Source: Bacillota bacterium
Lineage (GTDB): Bacteria; Bacillota; Clostridia; Tissierellales; Sporanaerobacteraceae
Reading direction: 5' to 3'
NCBI GenBank assembly: GCA_029779375.1
Contig: JAKPAR010000066.1
Coordinates: forward strand, 1 to 5,797
DNA length: 5,797 nt
Positions 1-5,711 of this stretch are shown here, piece after piece; position 1 is the stretch's first letter, and every line of letters starts with the position of its first letter. A model generated the notes under the pieces. It saw nothing but the letters and a program-made list of their open reading frames with translations. It made no database searches and was not told where the DNA came from. The translations under genes were made by a program, and so were the position numbers.

Positions 1-621
1 ATATACAACATAAGGCAAAAATATTATAGTCAATTGAGGAATATTGGCCATAAGTATAAAATCAAATATACCATGGAAAATAATTGGCATATATAATGAT
101 CTTCTATAGTTTCTTTTTTTTCTTCCTTCTTCTTGACTAAATTTTGCCAATGACAAATAATACCCCATAGTTACAGCAAATACTCCATGAGCTGGAACTG
201 AAAGTATTCCTCTGTAAAAGCCAATATATGGATTATAGCTATATCTATATACCACATATATTATATTTTCTACTGTGGCAAATCCCATAGATGAAAGCAC
301 AGCATAAACTATACCATCTAATTTTTCATTAAAGTATTTCGTTTTGTATGCAGTTTTTAATACTACTAATCTTTTAAAATACTCTTCTGTAAGTCCTGCT
401 ACTATAAAGGCGGTATAGAAAGATCCAAATATACCAGGTAATATATTGAAATAGCTTAAAAATTGCTCTACAAAAATAGTTGGTATAACTGCCAATGCAC
501 CTAATATATAAGTTAAAAGAAGAATTTTAAAAGGTTCTCTGTCATATCTATCGCTTAAATATATACCTGCTATTATGGCTATTGCTGGTGTTATTGCAAT
601 GATAAACAATCTAATATTCAA
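1..621 (-). CDS. prsW: PrsW-family glutamic-type intramembrane protease, 3' end cut by window edge
   Basis: Reading from a TTG at 621 gives 207 codons with no stop before the window edge. The product is a polytopic membrane protein with hydrophobic segments at about residues 5-22, 31-51, 67-89, 102-124, 133-157, 177-193 and 196 onward. The PrsW signature is visible: adjacent glutamates E79-E80 (GLTEEYFKR), the FATVEN motif with E118-N119, H145 (VPAHG) and H183 (FHGIFDF). These match the Glu-Glu and His residues needed for catalysis in this family. B. subtilis PrsW is about 218 residues and cleaves the anti-sigma factor RsiW at site 1, so only a short tail is probably missing. No anti-sigma or sigma gene is visible here, so the substrate is unknown; other bacterial CPBP/PrsW-like membrane proteins are possible but less likely. 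It lies 63 nt past the ptsI stop, beyond a strong terminator, so it probably has its own transcription, although I see no convincing promoter. Confidence 0.85.
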   Translation of the reverse strand, partial: MNIRLFIIAITPAIAIIAGIYLSDRYDREPFKILLLTYILGALAVIPTIFVEQFLSYFNILPGIFGSFYTAFIVAGLTEEYFKRLVVLKTAYKTKYFNEKLDGIVYAVLSSMGFATVENIIYVVYRYSYNPYIGFYRGILSVPAHGVFAVTMGYYLSLAKFSQEEGRKKRNYRRSLYMPIIFHGIFDFILMANIPQLTIIFLPYVVY

Positions 622-626
622 AAAAT

Positions 627-634
627 TCACCTCC
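627..634 (-). promoter_or_regulatory. Ribosome binding site that fixes the TTG start of prsW
   Basis: The minus strand reads GGAGGTGA, a full match to the anti-Shine-Dalgarno, followed by five bases and then TTG at 621-619. An in-frame GTG at 630-628 lies inside this sequence and so cannot be the start. No ATG occurs nearby in frame until the ATG coding for residue 112. Confidence 0.8.
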
Positions 635-664
635 ATATTATACTTAGTAGTATTTGATTTTTTT

Positions 665-706
665 AAAAAAATAACCCCAAGCATTAATGCTTGAAGGTTA
701 TTTTTT
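665..706 (-). terminator. Rho-independent terminator of the PTS operon, overlapping the ptsI 3' end
   Basis: On the minus strand the left arm AAAAAATAACC (706-696) pairs with GGTTATTTTTT (675-665). An inner stem CAAGCAT (693-687) pairs with ATGCTTG (684-678), and a small 2x1 asymmetry separates the two stems. A run of six T residues (670-665) forms both the end of the stem and the U-tract. The ptsI stop codon (686-684) sits at the tip of the hairpin, so the last six sense codons of ptsI form the left arm. The A-run on the other arm would also allow weak bidirectional termination. Confidence 0.88.
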
Positions 707-2396
707 CATCTATATATTGTTTAACTTGTAGAGGGGTTTCTAAATTTAAAATTTCTTCAATCATATTTTCCATTTCAATTTTTGAAATATTTTTGATTAT
801 ATATCTTGCTTTCAATATAGAAGAAGCACTCATACTAAATTCGTCAAGTCCCATCCCTAAAAGTATCGGAATAAGCCTCTCATCTCCAGCAGCTTCTCCA
901 CACATACCTACCCAAATTCCTTCTTTATGACCATTCTCTATAGTCATTTTGATAAGTCTAAGTACTGCTGGATGGTACTGACTGTATAAATAAGATATAT
1001 TTTCATTTCCTCTATCTACTGCAAGAGTATATTGAATAAGATCATTCGTTCCTATACTGAAGAAATCCACTTCCTTAGCAAATACATCGGATTGTATTGC
1101 TGCAGAAGGTATTTCAACCATTATTCCCACTTCAATATTTTCGTTAAATGGAATTTTCTCAACTCTCAATTCATTTTTTACTTCTTCAAGAATTTGTTTT
1201 GCATCTCTAAACTCTTTTAAACTAGATATCATAGGAAACATTATCTTTATATTTCCATATGCACTGGCTCTCAATATAGCTCTCAATTGAACTTTAAATA
1301 TATCTACTCTATCTAAACAAAGTCTAATAGCTCTATAGCCTAAAAATGGATTCATTTCTTTTGGCATTTCTAAATATGGTAGCTCTTTATCTCCACCTAC
1401 ATCAAGAGTTCTAATGACTAATGGTCTTCCTTCTAATTTTTCTGCCACGATTTTATAGGATTCAAATTGTTCTTCTTCTGTAGGTAGTTTATCTCTGTCC
1501 ATATATAAGAATTCTGTTCTATATAGTCCTACGCCTTCCCCGCCATTTTCAATTACTTTATCTATATCATTTGGAGTACCTATATTCCCAGCAATTTCAA
1601 CCTTATAGCCATCCTTTGAAATACTTTTACTATTCTTTAGTTCTTTCAATTTATTTTTAAATTCTTCAAATGCTTTTCTTTTTTCTTTATAAGTATTTAT
1701 TTCATCTTGAGTTGGATTTATAATCACAGTTCCTTCTTCTCCATCAATGATGATTATATCATTGTTTTTAACTGATTTTGTCATATCTTTTACTCCAACA
1801 ACTGCAGGAAGCTCTAAGGTTCTAGCCATAATAGAAGTATGAGATGTCCTACCTCCAACTTCAGTTACAAAACCAAGTGCTTTGTCTTTTCTCATCTGAG
1901 CAGTATCAGATGGAGTTAAATCTTTTGAAACAATAATACATTCTTCTTCTAATGTAGATAAACTTATATTTTCTATACCCATCAAATTGTTTATAAGTCT
2001 TTTAGATATATCTTTTATATCAGCAGCTCTTTCTTTTAAATATTCATTGTCCATATTTTCTAGTATGGAAATATATTTGTTTGAAGCTTCTTTAACTCCC
2101 CATTCTGCATTTACACTTTCGAGCTTTATTTTTTCTTTTATGAAATCAATAAATTCTGGGTCTTCTAACATCAATTTATGAGCGGAAAATATTTCAGCCT
2201 CTTTTTCTCCTAGATTTTTTAAAGCATACTCATAAATTGATTTAACTTCTTTTAAACTCTTTTCAATAGCAGCATTTAATTTAGCTATTTCATCAGAGAT
2301 ATTTTCTATATTTTTCTTTTCAACTTTTGCTTCTATTTCTTCTTTCAAAAAAACTTTCCCAATAGAAATACCGGGAGACACTCCTATACCCTTCAT
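684..2396 (-). CDS. ptsI: Phosphoenolpyruvate-protein phosphotransferase, PTS Enzyme I
   Basis: This 570-residue cytoplasmic enzyme takes the phosphoryl group from PEP and passes it to HPr, the first step of the sugar phosphotransferase system. It has the usual family length and domain order: an N-terminal HPr-binding/swivelling part (about 1-230) starting MKGIGVSPG, then a PEP-binding TIM barrel (about 255-570). The phosphorylated histidine is H186 in GGRTSHTSIMAR. The barrel shows R293 (GLYRTEFL), R329 (IRTLDVGGDK), E428 (VEIPSA), N451-D452 (GTNDLIQY) and the catalytic C499 (GMCGEAA). All are spaced as in E. coli EI with an offset of three residues. The ATG at 2396 follows AGGGGG, which overlaps the HPr stop codon; the gap to ptsH is 13 nt. 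It is the last gene of the operon, with its stop inside the terminator hairpin. All catalytic residues are intact, so it should be active. Confidence 0.98.
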   Translation of the reverse strand: MKGIGVSPGISIGKVFLKEEIEAKVEKKNIENISDEIAKLNAAIEKSLKEVKSIYEYALKNLGEKEAEIFSAHKLMLEDPEFIDFIKEKIKLESVNAEWGVKEASNKYISILENMDNEYLKERAADIKDISKRLINNLMGIENISLSTLEEECIIVSKDLTPSDTAQMRKDKALGFVTEVGGRTSHTSIMARTLELPAVVGVKDMTKSVKNNDIIIIDGEEGTVIINPTQDEINTYKEKRKAFEEFKNKLKELKNSKSISKDGYKVEIAGNIGTPNDIDKVIENGGEGVGLYRTEFLYMDRDKLPTEEEQFESYKIVAEKLEGRPLVIRTLDVGGDKELPYLEMPKEMNPFLGYRAIRLCLDRVDIFKVQLRAILRASAYGNIKIMFPMISSLKEFRDAKQILEEVKNELRVEKIPFNENIEVGIMVEIPSAAIQSDVFAKEVDFFSIGTNDLIQYTLAVDRGNENISYLYSQYHPAVLRLIKMTIENGHKEGIWVGMCGEAAGDERLIPILLGMGLDEFSMSASSILKARYIIKNISKIEMENMIEEILNLETPLQVKQYIDEKITFKH

Positions 2397-2409
2397 GGTA
2401 TACTACCCC

Positions 2410-2673
2410 CTATTCTCCAAATTTGCTATTTACTAATTCTACCAATGCCTTTACTGCCTCTTCTTCATCTTTTCCATCTGCAATTATATTTATAGTTGTT
2501 CCCATAGCTGCACCCATACTCAATATCCCCATGATACTTTTGGCATTGTATTCTTTCCCATCTTTTTCAACTTTTATATCTGATACATATTTAGAAGCTT
2601 CTTTAACAAATAAACTTGCTGGTCTAGCATGTAGACCTGTTTCATTTTTCAACACTACTGTTTCTCTATACAT
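2410..2673 (-). CDS. ptsH: Phosphocarrier protein HPr
   Basis: This is an 87-residue HPr of normal length. H15 in TGLHARPAS is the residue phosphorylated by Enzyme I, and S46 in AKSIMGILSMGA is the site used by HPr kinase/phosphorylase in Firmicutes. Having both marks it as a true HPr and not Crh, which lacks His15. P-His-HPr donates phosphate to IIA domains and to PRD regulators; P-Ser-HPr acts as corepressor for CcpA in carbon catabolite repression. The ATG at 2673 is preceded by GGGAGG (2686-2681) with a seven-base spacer. An in-frame ATG at 2688 falls on the ribosome binding site and is rejected. It lies 22 nt after the IIB gene and 13 nt before ptsI, so the three are surely co-transcribed. 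HprK and CcpA are not encoded in the window. Confidence 0.97.
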   Translation of the reverse strand: MYRETVVLKNETGLHARPASLFVKEASKYVSDIKVEKDGKEYNAKSIMGILSMGAAMGTTINIIADGKDEEEAVKALVELVNSKFGE

Positions 2674-2680
2674 TTGAATT

Positions 2681-2686
2681 CCTCCC
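2681..2686 (-). promoter_or_regulatory. Ribosome binding site of ptsH
   Basis: GGGAGG on the minus strand lies seven bases before the ATG at 2673. It supports the 87-residue HPr, because the longer reading frame would start with an ATG that overlaps this motif. Confidence 0.8.
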
Positions 2687-2695
2687 ATTTTTAAT

Positions 2696-2989
2696 TTAAA
2701 TTATCTTTTTAATAATATCTTCAGAGTTGTTTATTATATCTTTACAGCTTATATATATTTTGGGCAATCCTTCAAATCTTTTTATATTGCCAATAGGCAT
2801 ATCATTAGTTAAAATTACAGCTATTGCTTCTTTAATATCTTCTTCTCCTATAATATCACTTTGTATTTCTCCTTGTGTCTCTACTTTTATATCTATTCCT
2901 AATTTATCTGCTGCCTTTAACAATGCTTCTTTTGCCAAATGAGTATATACAAGCCCTAATGGACATGATGTTACAGCTAATATTCTCAC
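2696..2989 (-). CDS. Stand-alone PTS IIB protein, fructose family
   Basis: This is a 97-residue cytoplasmic protein with the fold signature of fructose-class EIIB: a starting beta strand RILAVTSCP, the phosphate-accepting C9 directly after it, then a helix (HLAKEALLKAADKLG), IKVETQGE at about 31-38, and KRFEGLP at about 71-77. IIB proteins receive phosphate from a IIA domain and hand it to sugar bound by the IIC permease. Here it is a separate polypeptide with no IIA or IIC gene beside it. The only IIA in the operon is the C-terminal domain of the regulator upstream, which is of the same fructose/mannitol class. The active-site loop reads CPLGLVYTH, where most relatives read CPTGIAHTY or similar. 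The start is taken as GTG at 2989, five bases after AAGGTGA; a GTG at 2998 overlapping the regulator stop would add three residues but lies on that ribosome binding site. It could be a transport component or a regulatory phosphocarrier. Confidence 0.88.
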   Translation of the reverse strand: MRILAVTSCPLGLVYTHLAKEALLKAADKLGIDIKVETQGEIQSDIIGEEDIKEAIAVILTNDMPIGNIKRFEGLPKIYISCKDIINNSEDIIKKII

Positions 2990-2994
2990 AACAC

Positions 2995-3001
2995 TCACCT
3001 T
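2995..3001 (-). promoter_or_regulatory. Ribosome binding site of the IIB gene, overlapping the regulator stop codon
   Basis: AAGGTGA on the minus strand includes the TGA stop of the regulator (2997-2995) and is followed after five bases by GTG at 2989. Ribosomes finishing the regulator stop on top of this site, so translation of the two genes is probably coupled. It also argues against the upstream GTG at 2998. Confidence 0.65.
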
Positions 3002-4914
3002 CTTGACAAATAACCATATATTTCTTCACTTGAACTCAACTTTCTGATATCATTCAAAACTTCTTCATCGCCTAATATTTCATAAAATTTAGAAAAAAAT
3101 TTTTTTATATTAAACCTTGATTCTTCTTTAAGCGCCAACATAAAGACTAAATCTACAGTGCTTTCTCCCCATTGAACTGGTTTTTCTAATATAGCCAACG
3201 CTATTACAGGCCTTTTCACATATCTTTGGTTCCCATGAGGTATTGCAACCCCTTTTCCTATAGCAGTAGATGTGATTTTTTCTCTTTCAAATACTTCATC
3301 TAAAAAAGCTGGTTCTATATACCCATATTTCAACATGTAATCGCCAAGTACATTAATTACCTCTTCTCTAGTTTTTAAATTTAATTTTGGAAATATAAGA
3401 GAAGGGCTAAAAAACATACCTAATGCATCATCTAGTATTTTCTTATATGGTTTTCTTATTCCTTCTATGTTTTTAATCCATTTTTTGATTTCTTCTATAT
3501 CTCTTTCTTCAACAAATGGGCTAATCTGTATAACAGGTTTTAAAGAATATTCAAAAGGTACTGTTGAAATAACTATATCGAAATTTTTGTTTTCAATATT
3601 CCCTACCTCATGTACTGAGATTACATCTACTATATCCAAATCAGGAAGAGCTTTGCCAAGTCGCACAGATACTAGCTGAGAAGTTCCTACACCACTTGAA
3701 CAAACAATTATAGCTTTTGTATTTATTTTTTGTCTTTCCAATGCAGCACCAATATGAATAGCAATATATCCTATTTCATCTTCATTGACTTTATATCCAT
3801 AATACTTTTCAAACAATACACTGCTTGCCCAGCTTGCTCCAAAAATACTTGGATAGTTCTTCTTTATTTCAGGTAATAAAGGATTTTTTATAACAAGATC
3901 ATACTTAAGCCTATTGACAGTAGGTTCTAAATGAAGAGCTAAACCAGTCAATAGTGCCTTGTCATTGCTCAAATCAACTGACAAAATACTTCCTATAAGT
4001 TCTATTATTTCCATAGATAATTTAACCACATCTTTATCTAAAATAGATAAGAGTCTTTCGTCATCATATCTATAATCTCTTTGAATTTTAGAACCTAATA
4101 TATGCATAGTTATATAACATATCTCGTCTTCAGGTATACAAACTAAAAATTCGCTCTCCAATTTTTCAGCTATACGCTTTGCTATACTGTACTCTCTATG
4201 TGATTTAATCTCATCCTTTTTTTCACAATCCAATTTAATACTTTTACTTTGTTTAACCCTTTCAACAGAAATAGATATATGAAAAATCAAGCTAGACATT
4301 GCTTCATCAGTAAAAAAAAAGTCCATTTGTCTTTCAGCTTCCAGTAAAAGTTCTCTTATGAAATTTAAGCTTTCCCGCGAAAACTTGTCTCTATCTTCCT
4401 TAAACACTTCTGTAGCCAGTTTTCTGAAGTCGTTTTCGCTACCTATGATTTCCACTCCATGATTTTGTTTTCTTAAAATAGATAAATTGTATTTTTTTAT
4501 ATCATCCTCTATTTTATTTATATCTTTAAGTATTGTTATTCTACTTACATAAAGCTTTTCAGCAAATTTCTCCATAGTAATAGGTTTTTCACACTTCAAC
4601 AATTCTTTCAAAATATACCTTTGTCTTTCTTCAGGCAAAAAAGCTCCTCCGTAATTATCAATTTCATTAAACATTTTTCTTAATTCGTTTTCTCTACTAT
4701 GATCTATTTCAATCCAAACTCCAACTCTAGGTTTCCTGACAATGCTGCCATATTTATTTTCTTTAAGATAGATATCTATTTCATCCAAATCATTTCTAAT
4801 TGTCCTATTTGAAACATTAAGCTTAGTTTCCATCTCTCTTATAGTCATAGGTTGGGTGCTATTTAAAAGTATTTTGAGTATTTCTATCCATCTTTCTTTG
4901 AATACACCATTCAT
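2995..4914 (-). CDS. PRD-containing transcriptional activator of the LicR/ManR/MtlR type with EIIB and EIIA domains
   Basis: This 639-residue cytoplasmic DNA-binding regulator is close in length to B. subtilis LicR and ManR. Numbering is from the ATG at 4914. Two helix-turn-helix regions lie at about 8-55 (LNVSNRTIRNDLDEI) and 95-140 (LYVSRITILKDINKI). PRD1 (about 185-290) has H212 and H271 (TMHILGSK). PRD2 (about 295-395) has H328 (ALHLEPTVNRL) and H387 (AIHIGAALER). A Gat-like EIIB domain (about 398-480) has C405 in IIVCSSGVGTSQ, and a C-terminal fructose/mannitol EIIA domain (about 495-639) has H560 in AIPHGN. All expected phosphorylation residues are present. In this family HPr-dependent PRD phosphorylation activates and EII-dependent phosphorylation usually inhibits, linking transcription to sugar uptake. 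It lacks the RNA-binding domain of BglG antiterminators, although databases often give it that name. The ATG at 4914 is five bases after GGGGTG; a TTG at 4947 would add 11 residues but has no good binding site. The sugar sensed cannot be told. The gene heads the operon and may regulate it. Confidence 0.92.
   Translation of the reverse strand: MNGVFKERWIEILKILLNSTQPMTIREMETKLNVSNRTIRNDLDEIDIYLKENKYGSIVRKPRVGVWIEIDHSRENELRKMFNEIDNYGGAFLPEERQRYILKELLKCEKPITMEKFAEKLYVSRITILKDINKIEDDIKKYNLSILRKQNHGVEIIGSENDFRKLATEVFKEDRDKFSRESLNFIRELLLEAERQMDFFFTDEAMSSLIFHISISVERVKQSKSIKLDCEKKDEIKSHREYSIAKRIAEKLESEFLVCIPEDEICYITMHILGSKIQRDYRYDDERLLSILDKDVVKLSMEIIELIGSILSVDLSNDKALLTGLALHLEPTVNRLKYDLVIKNPLLPEIKKNYPSIFGASWASSVLFEKYYGYKVNEDEIGYIAIHIGAALERQKINTKAIIVCSSGVGTSQLVSVRLGKALPDLDIVDVISVHEVGNIENKNFDIVISTVPFEYSLKPVIQISPFVEERDIEEIKKWIKNIEGIRKPYKKILDDALGMFFSPSLIFPKLNLKTREEVINVLGDYMLKYGYIEPAFLDEVFEREKITSTAIGKGVAIPHGNQRYVKRPVIALAILEKPVQWGESTVDLVFMLALKEESRFNIKKFFSKFYEILGDEEVLNDIRKLSSSEEIYGYLSRR
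4312..4320 (-). repeat. Nine-base homopolymer inside the regulator gene
   Basis: Nine consecutive T residues on the coding strand encode F199-F201 of the regulator, at the start of PRD1. One extra T puts a TGA two codons past the run, and one fewer reaches a TGA about eight codons later, so slippage either way would leave only the two helix-turn-helix regions. Confidence 0.6.
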
Positions 4915-4919
4915 CACTA

Positions 4920-4925
4920 CACCCC
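4920..4925 (-). promoter_or_regulatory. Ribosome binding site that decides the regulator start
   Basis: GGGGTG on the minus strand lies five bases before ATG at 4914. The two upstream in-frame candidates, ATG at 4929 and TTG at 4947, have only weak purine matches before them. Confidence 0.55.
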
Positions 4926-4967
4926 ACATATCAATATAATCCGGCAACCAGTATACATTTTCATTCT

Positions 4968-4981
4968 TTATACTTGTATAA
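4968..4981. repeat. Small inverted repeat overlapping the possible operon promoter
   Basis: The minus strand reads TTATAC-AA-GTATAA, a perfect 6-bp inverted repeat with a two-base centre. It overlaps the 3' half of the proposed -10 box and the expected transcription start. It could be an operator, but such AT-rich palindromes also arise by chance. Confidence 0.3.
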
Positions 4982-4986
4982 TACCA
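4978..4986 (-). promoter_or_regulatory. Possible extended -10 promoter of the PTS operon
   Basis: The minus strand reads TGG-TATTAT, an extended -10 element (TGn plus five of six matches to TATAAT). The -35 position 17 bases upstream (TAGTAA) is a poor match, as is often tolerated with an extended -10. Transcription would start near 4971 and give a leader of about 57 nt before the regulator ATG. The rest of 4948-5067 shows no ORF, tRNA or recognisable riboswitch. Confidence 0.35.
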
Positions 4987-5067
4987 TACGAAAACGTTAT
5001 TTACTAGCTTTGAAAGGTACTTTTTTGTTACGGATTAATGTGGCAATAAATTACTAATATAGAGAGT

Positions 5068-5098
5068 AAAAAACTCTAGGACCTTCCTAGAGTTTTTA
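5068..5098 (-). terminator. Rho-independent terminator after rubrerythrin
   Basis: A perfect 13-bp stem, AAAAACTCTAGGA paired with TCCTAGAGTTTTT, closes a three-base loop and ends in six T residues on the minus strand (5073-5068). It begins 13 nt after the rubrerythrin stop codon and separates that gene from the PTS operon. The flanking A and T runs make it potentially active in both directions. Confidence 0.92.
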
Positions 5099-5110
5099 TG
5101 ACAAATCAAT

Positions 5111-5656
5111 TTAATATTTTATAAACATTTCTTTCTTTGCACCACAAAGTGGACATTTATCTGGTGCTCCATTTGCCTCTACATATCCACAAATTGGGCA
5201 AACATAAACTTCATTGAATTCTACATCTTTTCCTCCATCTACTGCTTCTTTAGCTTCACTGTACATTTTAGAGTGAACTTTTTCTGCTTCTATAGCAAAC
5301 TTCATGGATTGAAGTGCTGCTTTTTCATTTTGCAACTCTGCAACAGCTATATAAGCTGGATACATTTGTTCTACCTCGAAATTTTCTCCATTTATAGCCC
5401 CTTGTAGGTTTTCAGAAGTAGTTCCTAGACCAAATCCTGCTCCAGCAGTAACTTGGAAGTCGCCACTTTCGTCTTTCATAGCTTTAAAATGACCTGTAGC
5501 GTGAACTTGTTCTGCAAAAGAAATAGCTCTAAAAAGTCTTCCTACATTTGGGAATCCTTCTTTTTCTGCTTTATCTGCCCAAATTAAATATCTCATATGT
5601 GCTTGGCTTTCACCGCCAAAAGCTGAGCGTAAATTTTGCGCTGTCATTGCGTTCAT
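5111..5656 (-). CDS. rbr: Rubrerythrin
   Basis: This 181-residue cytoplasmic non-heme iron protein reduces hydrogen peroxide in anaerobes, with electrons usually supplied through rubredoxin and an NADH-dependent reductase. The N-terminal four-helix ferritin-like domain (about 1-140) carries candidate diiron ligands E16 (GGESQAH), E49 and H52 (AEQVH), E91 and E94 (GENFEVE), and E125 and H128 (EAEKVH). The C-terminal rubredoxin-like domain has C153-x2-C156 (CPICGY) and C168-x2-C171 (CPLCGA), enough to bind one iron. Length and domain order are normal. The ATG at 5656 is chosen because AGGGGGA (5670-5664) lies seven bases before it and the protein then starts with the family's usual sequence. 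A longer frame from 5749 would add 31 residues of unrelated sequence and overlap the gene upstream. It lies 55 nt after the end of an oxidoreductase fragment with no terminator between, so the two may be co-transcribed. No clear PerR box is visible. Confidence 0.96.
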   Translation of the reverse strand: MNAMTAQNLRSAFGGESQAHMRYLIWADKAEKEGFPNVGRLFRAISFAEQVHATGHFKAMKDESGDFQVTAGAGFGLGTTSENLQGAINGENFEVEQMYPAYIAVAELQNEKAALQSMKFAIEAEKVHSKMYSEAKEAVDGGKDVEFNEVYVCPICGYVEANGAPDKCPLCGAKKEMFIKY

Positions 5657-5663
5657 ATAAAAT

Positions 5664-5670
5664 TCCCCCT
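5664..5670 (-). promoter_or_regulatory. Ribosome binding site that decides the rubrerythrin start
   Basis: AGGGGGA on the minus strand, seven bases before the ATG at 5656. It rules in favour of the 181-residue protein over the longer in-frame reading from 5749. Confidence 0.85.
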
Positions 5671-5711
5671 TTAGTTTTATAATTTCCTTTTCATAATTAC
5701 CCAAAGATAAT

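Noticed and set aside
637..665. TATAAT (642-637) as a prsW promoter
   Set aside because: The -10 match is perfect, but no -35 is seen and transcription would start at about 630, inside the ribosome binding site of prsW, leaving the start codon without it.
2674..2688. HPr start at ATG 2688
   Set aside because: This ATG overlaps the GGGAGG site that serves the ATG at 2673, and HPr proteins start a few residues before the beta strand as in the shorter form.
3092..3106. A7T7 palindrome in the regulator as a functional site
   Set aside because: It simply encodes K-K-F-F with A- and T-rich codons in the EIIA domain; no positional logic supports an operator or origin.
691..3679. Plus-strand open frames at 691-930, 1032-1220, 1987-2181, 2423-2677, 2727-2942 and 3467-3679
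   Set aside because: All lie opposite well-supported minus-strand genes, resemble no family and have no convincing ribosome binding sites; they are antisense shadows.
2995..4914. BglG-type RNA antiterminator
   Set aside because: The N-terminus has two helix-turn-helix regions and not the short RNA-binding domain, and the protein carries EIIB and EIIA domains typical of DNA-binding LicR/ManR/MtlR activators.
4948..5067. Riboswitch, T-box or ribonucleic antiterminator (RAT) leader before the regulator
   Set aside because: The stretch is short, contains only small palindromes, and shows no T-box motif, competing terminator or known aptamer core.
5676..5704. TTGGGT-17-TATAAA as the rubrerythrin promoter
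   Set aside because: The spacing is ideal, but the predicted start falls at about 5669, within the ribosome binding site, so the transcript would lack most of it.
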